Position numbers and translations under genes: made by a program | Shown here: positions 32,598-40,541 of the stretch, one piece after another | How positions within the stretch are numbered: position 1 is the stretch's first letter | Layout: each line of letters opens with the position of its first letter | Source: Bifidobacterium anseris | GTDB lineage: Bacteria; Actinomycetota; Actinomycetes; Actinomycetales; Bifidobacteriaceae | Assembly: GCF_002860345.1 (NCBI RefSeq) | Contig: NZ_NMYC01000005.1 | Coordinates: forward strand, 62,001 to 126,000 | Length of the DNA stretch: 64,000 bases | Direction of reading: 5' to 3' | Notes under the pieces: generated by a model | What the model saw: only the letters and a program-made list of their open reading frames with translations | What the model was told of the DNA's origin: nothing | Database searches by the model: none

Positions 32598-34748
32598 ATG
32601 GTCATTTCAGCGGCACAGCAATTGGCGGACGAACTCGTCAACAGGCGCGACGCGCTCAATCGCGAACTGGCGCGCAACGGCGTGCGGTTCGGCATCTACA
32701 AGAACGGTGAATACCAGGATCAGCTCTTCCCTTACGATCCGATCCCGCGCATCCTCGGCTCCGATGAGTTCGATCAGCTCGAAGCCGGTCTCAAGCAACG
32801 CGTGAACGCGCTCAACGCCTATCTGCGCGACATCTATTCGGACAAGCGCATCGTGCGCGACGGCATCATTCCCGAGGAATTCGTCTACACCTGCTCCGGG
32901 TATTTCCCGCAGGTCAACGGCGTGACGCCTCCCGGCGGCGTCTTCGCGCACATCGCCGGCGAGGATCTCGTACAGGGAGAGGACGGCGCTTGGTGGGTGC
33001 TCGAGGATAATCTGCGCATCCCCTCCGGCGCCAGTTATCCGCTGTTCGCCCGTGATATCGAGCGCCGCACCACGCCGCGATTGTTCCGTGACGTGCGCGT
33101 GCGCGACAACCGGGACTATCCGCGGCTGTTGCGCAAATCGATGGATTTCGTCTCGACCGAAGGCATGGCCGTCGTCCTGTCGCCGGGCCGTTACAACTCG
33201 GCGTTCTTCGAACACGCATATCTCGCCGAGAAGACCGGTGCCACGCTCGTGTTCCCCGAAGACCTCGAGGTCGTCGACAACCGGCTGTTCTTCCTTGATT
33301 ACGCCGGCCGTCGCCACCGCGTCGGCGTCCTGTACCGACGTCTGTCTGACGAGTTCCTCGACCCCTTCGCGTTCAACCCGGATTCGGTGATTGGCGTGCC
33401 AGGGCTGCTGAGCGCCTACCGCGCCGGCAATGTGGCCATCGTGAACGCGCCGGGCAACGGCGTGGCCGATGACAAGGCGATTTATTATTTCGTACCGCAG
33501 ATGATCCGCTATTACCTGCATGAGGAGCCATTGCTCAACAACGCGCCTACCTATATGCCGCTGTTCGAACAAGATCGCAAGGAAATCATGGACAGACTTG
33601 GCGAGCTCGTCGTCAAGGACGTCGCCGAGGCAGGCGGCTACGGCGTCGTGTTCGGTTCGTCGCTCGACCGCGAACAGCGTCGCGACCTCGCCGCTAAGAT
33701 CGCCGAGGAGCCGCGCCGTTTCATCGCGCAGGAAGTCATCCAGTTCAAGGACATCGATGTCATCGATCCCGACACGGGCGAGCGCACGCCCAGGAAATGC
33801 GATTTGCGCGCATTCGTACTCACGGGGCAGAACACGCATGTTTGGTATTCCGGTCTCACCCGTTACTCGTCCGTGCCGGGGCAGATGATCGTCAACTCGT
33901 CGCAGGGCGGCGGATTCAAGGACACATGGGTGCTCGCGAAGGACACCGGCGTGGAATACGACACGTCGCCGCACGTCGAACTGATCAAGCCGGCCAGTGT
34001 CCGCGCGTCCGCGCAATCCGCCGCGCATTCGAGCGCGCTCATCACGAAGTCGAAAGTGGAGAACCTCTATTGGCTCGGCCGTTACAGCGAGCGCGTGTTC
34101 ACGACGTTGAACACGTTCCTGCCGTTCTATGACCGTGTCATGGACACCGACGTCGATGCGTTCCGCCCGTTCGCCAGCGCGCTCGACCTTCCGCAGGATT
34201 TCGCTGATTTCGATACGTTCATCACGTCGTTCCTGTATGACGGCGAGAATCCCGACTCGATTCGCTCCGCCATCCGCTGTGCATTCACGAACGCGGTGCC
34301 GCTGCGTCCCGAGCTCGGCTCGCGGCTGTTGCAGTACATCGAGCTGGCGATGGGTGGAATCGACGAGGCCGCCGCGCATTCCTCGCATGCCGACGATTTG
34401 TATGATCATCGCGACATAGCCGACCTCATCCTGTCCTTCTGGGGCGGTATCGAGGATTCGCAGATCGACGCGCCGCTCAAGGCGTTGCTGTTCCTCGGCA
34501 AGTATCTGGAACGGGTGGATCTGTATACGCGTTTCGGGCTTTCGACGCAGGAGCTTGACGCGCCGCTGCGTAAGATGACCACCTATGTGCAGGTGCTGGA
34601 TGGTCTGCAGATGCCAGAATGCCTTGAATCTGGTTTGGTGTGGCTCATCGAACAGACCTTGGTGCGCGGCTATGCGCCGATTTCCGAGGCTCTGGCCGCG
34701 ATGCTGTCTGGTCTGCGGACCGATTCGACTGAGCATCTGTGTGCATGA
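32598..34748 (+). CDS. Circularly permuted ATP-grasp / alpha-E fusion protein
   Basis: A 716-residue protein. Residues ~40-465 match the circularly permuted ATP-grasp family (RDGIIPEEFVYTCSGYFP, WWVLEDNLRIPSGASYPL, KDVAEAGGYGVVFGS, RFIAQEVIQFKD, CDLRAFVLTG). Residues ~485-705 match the helical alpha-E domain (NLYWLGRYSERV, KALLFLGKYLERVDLYTRFGL). In most bacteria these are two separate neighbouring genes, and here they are fused. The set ATP-grasp, alpha-E and transglutaminase is predicted to form or cut amide bonds on an unknown peptide. The start follows GGAGAAGGAC. The 241-nt upstream gap has a small AT-rich patch near 32500. Confidence 0.85.
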   Translation: MVISAAQQLADELVNRRDALNRELARNGVRFGIYKNGEYQDQLFPYDPIPRILGSDEFDQLEAGLKQRVNALNAYLRDIYSDKRIVRDGIIPEEFVYTCSGYFPQVNGVTPPGGVFAHIAGEDLVQGEDGAWWVLEDNLRIPSGASYPLFARDIERRTTPRLFRDVRVRDNRDYPRLLRKSMDFVSTEGMAVVLSPGRYNSAFFEHAYLAEKTGATLVFPEDLEVVDNRLFFLDYAGRRHRVGVLYRRLSDEFLDPFAFNPDSVIGVPGLLSAYRAGNVAIVNAPGNGVADDKAIYYFVPQMIRYYLHEEPLLNNAPTYMPLFEQDRKEIMDRLGELVVKDVAEAGGYGVVFGSSLDREQRRDLAAKIAEEPRRFIAQEVIQFKDIDVIDPDTGERTPRKCDLRAFVLTGQNTHVWYSGLTRYSSVPGQMIVNSSQGGGFKDTWVLAKDTGVEYDTSPHVELIKPASVRASAQSAAHSSALITKSKVENLYWLGRYSERVFTTLNTFLPFYDRVMDTDVDAFRPFASALDLPQDFADFDTFITSFLYDGENPDSIRSAIRCAFTNAVPLRPELGSRLLQYIELAMGGIDEAAAHSSHADDLYDHRDIADLILSFWGGIEDSQIDAPLKALLFLGKYLERVDLYTRFGLSTQELDAPLRKMTTYVQVLDGLQMPECLESGLVWLIEQTLVRGYAPISEALAAMLSGLRTDSTEHLCA

Positions 34749-34763
34749 TATAAGGTGTGTCGC

Positions 34764-35564
34764 GTGAAGAAACTGACCTTTGCGTATGAGATGAAACTGA
34801 CGTTCAGCGCGCCGGTGACCGAGCACCGTTTCCAGTTGCGTTGCGCCCCGGTGACCGGCCCTCGTCAGCAGGTCATCGACGTCGATGTGCAGATGGAGCC
34901 GCAGGTGGAGCTCGAGTCGACGATCGATTCCTTCGGTTCGCTCGTCATGACCGGCTACATGCCGCAGGCACACAGCGAGTTCGGCTATCGTGTGACCGGC
35001 ATCGCGTTCGTGGACAATGCGAACATCAAGGAGGAGCCGTTCAAGCCGTTGTATCGGTTCCCGTCCGCGTTGACGAAGCCGGGGCCGGCGATCGAAGCGC
35101 TGATTGTGCGCTGCCGCACCCGAATCGATGCATTGGGGGATGGCACCGATGAGCTGGACCGTGCAAGTGTCATCATGGATGAGGTGTATCGGTCGTTCGA
35201 CTACACTCCCGGATCCACCACAGTGCAGACGACCGCCGAAGAGGCGTTCGCGCAACGCAAGGGCGTCTGCCAGGACTATGCGCATGTGATGCTCGCCGTA
35301 TGCCGCGACCTTGGCATCGCCGCTCGTTATATCGCGGGATTGCTCGACGGGGAAGGGGCGACGCATGCGTGGGTCGAGGTGTATCGCGACCGCCGTTGGA
35401 TCGGTCTGGACCCCACACATAACCGTATGGTCGACGACAATTACATCACCATTGCGCATGGCCGTGATTACCGCGACTGCATGCTCGACATCGGCGTCTT
35501 CTCCGGCGACAATGTGGCGCAGACCCAGTGGGTGAACGCGTCCGTGCATGAGAGTCTCGTGTAG
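34764..35564 (+). CDS. Transglutaminase-like cysteine protein
   Basis: A 266-residue protein with an N-terminal bacterial transglutaminase-like beta domain and a core with the triad cysteine in GVCQDYAH (~residue 165), histidine in THAWVEV (~199) and aspartate in DPTHN (~214). It likely works as an amidase/peptidase rather than a cross-linker, in partnership with the fused ATP-grasp/alpha-E protein just upstream. The start is a GTG behind ATAAGGTG; another GTG three codons earlier is possible. Confidence 0.86.
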   Translation: MKKLTFAYEMKLTFSAPVTEHRFQLRCAPVTGPRQQVIDVDVQMEPQVELESTIDSFGSLVMTGYMPQAHSEFGYRVTGIAFVDNANIKEEPFKPLYRFPSALTKPGPAIEALIVRCRTRIDALGDGTDELDRASVIMDEVYRSFDYTPGSTTVQTTAEEAFAQRKGVCQDYAHVMLAVCRDLGIAARYIAGLLDGEGATHAWVEVYRDRRWIGLDPTHNRMVDDNYITIAHGRDYRDCMLDIGVFSGDNVAQTQWVNASVHESLV

Positions 35565-35652
35565 GGCGGCTGTGCGCAGCGTGAGTGCGATGCTTGCGCT
35601 GTTGCGGGCGGCTGCCCGAACAGGCCCCGCTGCTGCCGGATAAAACAGAAAA

Positions 35653-35681
35653 ACCGCTGAAAACCCAGTGTTTTCAACGGT
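35653..35681 (-). terminator. Terminator of the tRNA pair
   Basis: Stem ACCGCTGAAAAC against GTTTTCAACGGT (one G-T type pair), followed on the minus strand by TTTTT. Ten nt after tRNA-Ala. Confidence 0.8.
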
Positions 35682-35690
35682 TGTCGTGAG

Positions 35691-35763
35691 TGGAGCTACC
35701 CGGGTTCGAACCGGGGACCCTCTGCTTGCAAAGCAGATGCGCTACCAGCTGCGCTATAGCCCC
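35691..35763 (-). tRNA. tRNA-Ala (TGC)
   Basis: A 73-nt cloverleaf on the minus strand: acceptor GGGGCTA pairs with TAGCTCC, anticodon loop CTTTGCAAG with TGC, T-arm with GGTTCGAACC. Discriminator A; CCA is not encoded. It lies 32 nt downstream of tRNA-Ile and shares its transcript. Confidence 0.96.
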
Positions 35764-35795
35764 GAACGGGGGAACACGTGAGAATGCTCCCCACG

Positions 35796-35869
35796 TGGGC
35801 CCGGGAGGACTTGAACCTCCGACCTCATCCTTATCAGGGATGCGCTCTAACCACCTGAGCTACGGGCCC
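35796..35869 (-). tRNA. tRNA-Ile (GAT)
   Basis: A 74-nt cloverleaf on the minus strand: acceptor GGGCCCG with CGGGCCC, anticodon loop with GAT in CCTGATAAGG, T-arm GGTTCAAGTCC. CCA not encoded. The Ile-Ala order is that found in many 16S-23S spacers, but no rRNA lies nearby. Confidence 0.96.
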
Positions 35870-35990
35870 GATCCGATTGCGCTAGACGCAACAGATAAAG
35901 AGAATACACTTCAAGGTGTACTTGTGCAAATTGACCGCCGTTCGGCGTGTCGTCGCTCGCGCTACGCGCCGTCTGACCTTCGGTGCACAT

Positions 35991-36006
35991 TCGAACATAT
36001 GTCCGA
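35991..36006. promoter_or_regulatory. LexA/SOS-box-like site
   Basis: TCGAACATATGTCCGA differs at one position from the actinobacterial LexA consensus TCGAAC-RNRY-GTTCGA. It lies at the centre of a larger near-palindrome and 22 nt before the start of the YgjP-like gene, a position suited to repression. Confidence 0.5.
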
Positions 36007-36027
36007 ATGCATGTTGATAATGCTCGT

Positions 36028-36777
36028 ATGTCTTTTCGTGGAATGCCTCGTGCCCGCTCGTTCTCCGCACCGTCGCGGCGTGCGCTGATCTCGCGTGAGA
36101 CGCTCAATGTCGACGGGCTGCAGGTGACGGTGCTGCGCAAGAACAACCGCAACATGTATCTGCGTATTAAGCCACCGTATGGCGCCGTCGAAGTGACCGC
36201 CCCCGCGCGCATGTCCGAACGGACGATCATCGATTTCGTGCGCGACCGCCGCGAGTGGATCGATGATGCGTTGCACAAGATGGCGGTCGCGCGTTCGCGC
36301 ACCTTCGCGTCGGCGGATGTGGATCCGTCGGTGCCGTCGCCGTCGATCGCCGCCGCCGGCGCCGAAGTCTCCGCAGCGCGTGAAACCGACGCCGAAAACT
36401 CAGCAGCGGGTTTCACGTGGAACGAACAGTACGTCGAGAAGGCGCGGCGCTCGATCGAACAGCGGATTCCGGCGCTTGTGGAGAAGTGGACGCCGATCAT
36501 CGGACGTTCGCCGTCGAAGATCACCGTGCGTGCGATGACGTCACGATGGGGGTCATGCACGCCGAAGACATCGCGAATCCGCCTGAATCTGCAGCTCGGA
36601 TTGATGGATCCGAAGTTCCTCGAATACGTGCTCGTCCATGAGATGACGCATCTGTGGGAGCATGGTCATGGCGCCGGCTTCCAAGCGAGAATGAGTGACG
36701 CGTTGCCCGAGTGGAAGGAGCTGCGTCGCGAGCTCAACCGCTGTACGATCTTCGAAGTACCCCAGACGCGCAGCTGA
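36028..36777 (+). CDS. YgjP-like M48-type metallopeptidase (DUF45)
   Basis: A 249-residue protein. The N-terminal half has the DUF45 beta-rich part (VLRKNNRNMYLRIKPPYGAVEVTAP); after an Ala/Ser/Pro-rich linker (~95-135) comes the zinc-peptidase core with MTSRWGSC, RLNLQLGLM and the HEMTHLWEHGHGAGF motif (HExxH plus third histidine). Related YgjP/UPF0758-neighbour proteins are often encoded near restriction or DNA-repair genes. A LexA-like box sits right before the gene. No good ribosome site precedes the chosen ATG; a further upstream in-frame start would overlap the box. Confidence 0.82.
   Translation: MSFRGMPRARSFSAPSRRALISRETLNVDGLQVTVLRKNNRNMYLRIKPPYGAVEVTAPARMSERTIIDFVRDRREWIDDALHKMAVARSRTFASADVDPSVPSPSIAAAGAEVSAARETDAENSAAGFTWNEQYVEKARRSIEQRIPALVEKWTPIIGRSPSKITVRAMTSRWGSCTPKTSRIRLNLQLGLMDPKFLEYVLVHEMTHLWEHGHGAGFQARMSDALPEWKELRRELNRCTIFEVPQTRS
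36410..36423. other. parS-like site
   Basis: GTTTCACGTGGAAC differs at one base from the 14-bp ParB-binding core GTTTCACGTGAAAC. It lies inside the YgjP-like gene, about 25 kb from dnaA, a normal distance for origin-proximal parS sites. Confidence 0.45.
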
Positions 36778-36780
36778 ACA

Positions 36781-37539
36781 CTACTCCCAACGCGCGTGCT
36801 CGACGTCCACACCCTCCGTGGCGGCCTGTGCTTCGATGACCGCGCGCAACCATTCCGTGAGTCCAGGTTCGATTGCGTCGTAATGTGCGCGGAACCGCGG
36901 ATCCGCGGTGTACATCTGCGCAAGACACACGTGCATCGACGGCGTCACGTGGTACCACGTGAGTGATTCCCTGTGCCGCAACGCGAGTTCGTTCGCGGTG
37001 TCGCTGCCTGGTTCGACGCCGTCGCGCATCGCCCGCGCGAGTTCATGTTCGACTGTCTGCATCGCGTCGCGGTCCGCTTGCTGCTGCGCGTCGTTCATAC
37101 GGGTGCGGTATTCCGCGTACTCCATCCACTGTGCGCTGTCTCCCCAACGTTCGTGTGCTTCGTTGATATATGGGTCGTTCATATGCTCATCCTTGTTCGT
37201 GTTGTGTGCGTATGCGCTGAGTTCATCAATGTCCTGCAACATCAGCTGCAGTTGTGCGATATGGTCGCTGATGCGCGCCCGTTGGTCGCGCATCAATGCG
37301 AGCGTTGTCGTGGTTGGACCGTCGAGTGCCGCGCGGATCTGCTCCGTCGTGAGTCCGAGGTCACGGTACAGACGGATACGACGGATGCGTGCGATGTCGT
37401 CTTCGCTGTACAACCTGTATCCGTTGCCGTCTCGGCTCGGCCGGAGCAGTCCCGTCGATTCCCAATGCCGCAGCATCCGTACGCTCACCGCGCACAGCGC
37501 CGACGTCTCGCCGATCGTCCGTTGTTCACTCATTCGCAT
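36781..37539 (-). CDS. MerR-family regulator with TipAS domain
   Basis: A 252-residue regulator. The N-terminal MerR winged helix (TIGETSALCAVSVRMLRHWESTGLL, then YRLYSEDDIARIRRI) is followed by a dimerisation coiled coil and a C-terminal TipAS-type domain (~125-250, NEAHERWGDSAQWMEYAEYR). TipAS domains capture structurally varied antibiotics. Upstream TTGACC and TAGCGT are separated by 19 bp, the long spacer typical of MerR promoters, which would give a nearly leaderless mRNA starting at this ATG or the ATG two codons on. It converges on the YgjP gene with three bases between stops. Confidence 0.85.
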   Translation of the reverse strand: MRMSEQRTIGETSALCAVSVRMLRHWESTGLLRPSRDGNGYRLYSEDDIARIRRIRLYRDLGLTTEQIRAALDGPTTTTLALMRDQRARISDHIAQLQLMLQDIDELSAYAHNTNKDEHMNDPYINEAHERWGDSAQWMEYAEYRTRMNDAQQQADRDAMQTVEHELARAMRDGVEPGSDTANELALRHRESLTWYHVTPSMHVCLAQMYTADPRFRAHYDAIEPGLTEWLRAVIEAQAATEGVDVEHARWE

Positions 37540-37642
37540 GATTCGTACGCTACGGCCTGACATGATGTGAAGGTCAACATGAACGGCGTGTCGAGTAACC
37601 GGATTTAAGAAAAAGTGGATGAGTATTGTGGTGTCGCTATCA

Positions 37643-37723
37643 TCACACTGTCACATCACTATCATCACACCATCACAGTGATAGTGATATGACAGTGTGA
37701 ATGATAGTGATGTGACAGTGTGA
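37643..37723. repeat. Three copies of a 23-bp unit (one inverted, two direct)
   Basis: The unit ATGATAGTGATGTGACAGTGTGA occurs at 37701-37723, with two changes at 37678-37700, and as its exact reverse complement at 37643-37665, giving a 22-bp perfect inverted repeat with a 35-nt spacer. It lies in the 651-nt gap between divergent merR and the FMN reductase gene. Operator array or structured terminator; undecided. Confidence 0.7.
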
Positions 37724-37813
37724 ATGGCATAGGTTGGTGATAGTCTCGTTCGTGGGCGGGCGGTGGCGTCACAGGACACCGTCGTTCATATATCGATAGT
37801 TCGATCGAATCGT

Positions 37814-38000
37814 TGATTTGTGACCTGCACGTACGGATGCTGTGCCGCGCGCGCTGTGAGAACCGCACATTTGCGCACACAGGCATCATCATTCGGCACA
37901 CATGTGCGCATACGTAATCGTTTTGCGCACATGTGCCGTGAGCGTCCGCGGCGCAGCAGTTCACAAATCGTCTGACAGCACCGATTGCCGATTTGTGAAC
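37814..38000. promoter_or_regulatory. Inverted-repeat cluster upstream of the FMN reductase
   Basis: A perfect 12-bp inverted repeat GTTCACAAATCG (37959-37970) and CGATTTGTGAAC (37989-38000); a third half-site GATTTGTGA at 37814-37822. Between them are several GCACATGTGC-type palindromes near 37898 and 37926. No ORF is credible in the whole gap (37540-38190). Confidence 0.5.
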
Positions 38001-38190
38001 CCGTACGAGCGCAAGGAGAGACACGACATCGGCGCAACGACGGCACTGCGTGACGCCACGCACACCACGCACGACAACATCCGTACATATGCCCACTGCG
38101 CTCAGCCCATCGCGAGACGCGGATGCGTCGGTGCACGCAATCTGTTGGAACAGGTACATCACTAATCCGATTCCACGAAAGGAACGAACC

Positions 38191-38784
38191 ATGGAACCAG
38201 CCAACGAAGCGCGCATCGCGGAACATGACGGCAGTCTGCCGACGGTATTGATGATCGTCGGTTCGCTGCGCAAACAGTCGTTCAACAAACAACTCACGCA
38301 GTTCGCCGCGCATGCGCTCGCGGGACGTGCGAACGTGATTTTCCTTGATTGGCATGACGTGCCCGTGTTCAATCAGGATGAGGAGTTCCCGAATCCGGAG
38401 TCGGTGACCTCCGCGCGCGCCGCGGTCGCGGGTGCCGACGCGTTGTGGATCGTGACTCCCGAATATAACCACGGGATGCCCGGTCCGCTCAAGAATCTGC
38501 TCGATTGGCTGTCGCGTCCGGCTGAGGATGGTTCGCCGTCGCCGCTGTTCGGCAAGACGATGACGATGAGCGGCGCCGGTGGCGCGAATTGCGTGCGCGA
38601 CAGCTTCGCAACACTGCTGCCGGTCCTTGAGTTCATGAAGATGCGTTTCGCGCCGGCCACGTTCACCGGTGTCGCGTTGAGCCGTGAGATGTTCGTCAGC
38701 AACACCCTCGAACTCGACGACGCCGCGCGCACGTCGATTGAACACCAGGCCGACGCGTTGATCGGTATGGTCGCCGAGCAGTAG
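38191..38784 (+). CDS. NADPH-dependent FMN reductase
   Basis: A 197-residue flavodoxin-fold reductase: phosphate-binding loop GSLRKQSFNKQL, PEYNHGMPGPLKNLLDW loop that covers the flavin, and GAGGANCVRDSF. It probably reduces FMN, quinones or azo compounds with NADPH. The start follows GAAAGGAACGAACC. The repeat-rich upstream region and divergent MerR/TipAS gene suggest stress-inducible expression. Confidence 0.88.
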   Translation: MEPANEARIAEHDGSLPTVLMIVGSLRKQSFNKQLTQFAAHALAGRANVIFLDWHDVPVFNQDEEFPNPESVTSARAAVAGADALWIVTPEYNHGMPGPLKNLLDWLSRPAEDGSPSPLFGKTMTMSGAGGANCVRDSFATLLPVLEFMKMRFAPATFTGVALSREMFVSNTLELDDAARTSIEHQADALIGMVAEQ

Positions 38785-38820
38785 TCCGACTGTATTTCAC
38801 CGACACGCGCGCCTGCATGG

Positions 38821-39852
38821 TTATTGGTGTTGTGGACCGCTGGAATTCCAATGATTTGCAGCACCAATACGCCTAGAAGCCGGATTGAGGGTGATGTGTA
38901 CAGTTGCTGAATCCGGAATCCTGTCGAATCCCAATTCGTCGAAAACGGAGATGAGCCATTCGGCTATGCGCTTGTTGGTCTCGAACAGTTTCGTGTATCC
39001 GCTCTGTTCCGAGAACCATGCCGTACTGGTCAGCTGTTCCGCCACGATCACATAAGGAAGCGCGATGCGTTCCTTGTCGGTGAGTCGCATCACATCGTCA
39101 TAGCCGCTTATGATATTTCTGTATATGTTCAGCCATGTCGAGAGTGCGGCATCATCGTTCGGGTCAAAGCTTTCGCTGAGAATGGCGAGGGCTGCGTAAC
39201 AGGGGTCGTACATGCGCAGGCTGCTCTTCGACAGTTCGAAATCGATAAAACTCCATTCGTCGTGCGAGACGATGATATTCGATGGATTCGGGTCACCGTG
39301 GATGATCTGTTTGGGCAGATGATCATACAATTCCCCAAATGTATGCAAATACTTCTGACAGAATGATTCGGGAAGCGGAAGGACGCGTTTCATTGTCGGC
39401 AACGCCCAGTCTTTCACCGATTCGTACGGGTTCACATCGTTCACGGACGCCGTCACTTGACGTAAAGCGTGGTGCAGTTTTCCAATGGCCTCACCGAGGA
39501 TCCGTGCTTTGGTGGCGTGATCCCCTTCGTAAAAATCCTGAACCGACAATTGCGCACCAAAGATTCTCTGGGTCATATAGAAGAACAGTCCGCTGTCCTG
39601 TACATATGCGCGGCCATCTGTTGTCCTGATGATTGGGGACACGCATTTGTCGGCACTGTGCAGTGCCTCGTAGAGCGCCACGGCATTTTTGACCTAATCG
39701 AGGTTTCCGGAACACTTCAGGACACAATCATCGCCGACGTAAAAGGCCCTGGCTTCTTCCTCTCCACTGCCCTTGGGGTGAATGTCAGTGATTGGTTCAT
39801 CCGCCAATCCCCAATGCCCGAGAACTCCCAAGGTCTCCTTGCGTGACATCAT
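38821..39852 (-). pseudogene. APH/choline-kinase-type phosphotransferase, interrupted by TAG
   Basis: Two adjacent in-frame pieces form one protein of ~343 residues broken by a TAG at 39694-39696. The first piece starts MMSRKETLGVLGHWG behind GAAAGGAGCAGTCC and ends ...DDCVLKCSGNLD; the second continues VKNAVALYEALHSADK with the kinase loop IIHGDPNPSNIIV and the DFELSK metal motif. The interrupting codon is one C-to-T change from CAG (Gln). All kinase motifs except the N-lobe lie after the stop, so without readthrough the enzyme is inactive. Substrate unknown (aminoglycoside, homoserine or sugar-type). Confidence 0.82.
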
Positions 39853-40123
39853 GGACTGCTCCTTTCTACATACTGCTCTACATACTGCGATGCGGTTGAC
39901 CGTGCGAGCTGTCGCAGTTGCTACAGCAGCCCGCTCATGTACGGCGGCAGACTGACGCGATCTCCGGCGTGTTCGAGTTGCTCGGGGAGCAGGGCGTATT
40001 CGGTGCCGACGCGAGTGAAGGGGATGACACCAGCGGCTTCTGACTTTGTCGCGCTGCGGTACGCTACGGCACCTCCCACCGTACCGCAGCGCGGGAGTGG
40101 TATGCAAGCAACACGGTTGCACG

Positions 40124-40222
40124 GAATGGCGTGTGCTGAACGTCGATTTTAGCGCTGAATGGCGGATTGTGAAGGTCGATTGTGACACGGGATGGCGATT
40201 GTGGATTGTCATATCGATACAT
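40124..40222. repeat. Tandem 33-bp degenerate repeats
   Basis: Units begin at 40124, 40157 and 40190 with GAATGGCG, GAATGGCG and GGATGGCG; each also carries a TCGATT or similar word ~18 bp later (AACGTCGATT, AAGGTCGATT, ATATCGAT). A faint extra unit may start at 40091. No surrounding gene uses this frame convincingly. Confidence 0.55.
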
Positions 40223-40277
40223 TGACGCGCTCCTCGCACCGCTCAACGAGCGTTCATCGCACCGCACAACAGAGAAA

Positions 40278-40305
40278 GCTGGGGCTGCGTAGTCGCAGCC
40301 CCAGC
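40278..40305. terminator. Strong hairpin terminator
   Basis: Perfect 12-bp stem GCTGGGGCTGCG around TAGT. It could end leftward readthrough before the phosphotransferase pseudogene or transcription from outside; no protein gene ends directly at it. Confidence 0.6.
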
Positions 40306-40487
40306 CGAACACTGTAGAGAGAAAGAAAAAGGAGATATTCAGTTATCCCAGTTCGCGTATCCCGTGAGCTGACGTCTCCAATATAGACGCGCCTATCTTG
40401 GAAAACCGGTGACGCATCCTCAAAGAACGTTGTCAATACGCGGAAATATCCATGAGTCGATGAGTTGAGTGGGATAGTGCCACTATA

Positions 40488-40507
40488 TTAGTTGATATAT
40501 CAACTAA
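40488..40507. promoter_or_regulatory. MarR-type operator palindrome
   Basis: Perfect 20-bp palindrome TTAGTTGATATATCAACTAA, 34 nt before the marR ATG. The TTGATATATCAA core is a classic MarR-family site, so autoregulation is likely. Confidence 0.8.
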
Positions 40508-40541
40508 TCCGTGTATCGTGGATGGTGACGGAAGGATTGTG

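Larger units (their letters stand above)
39853..40541. other. Gene-free region with repeats before marR
   Basis: About 690 nt without a credible gene. It holds a 13-bp hairpin CGCGCTGCGGTAC (40050-40062) with its complement (40081-40093), tandem 33-bp repeats (40124-40222), a terminator (40278-40305) and the MarR operator palindrome (40488-40507). An Ala/Pro-type peptide pattern seen when the repeats are translated on the minus strand is not backed by a start or ribosome site. Confidence 0.5.

Noticed and set aside
32607-35549. 980-codon minus-strand frame across the ATP-grasp and transglutaminase genes
   Set aside because: Antisense shadow; composition is His/Arg/Val-rich without any motif, while the plus-strand genes have clear catalytic residues.
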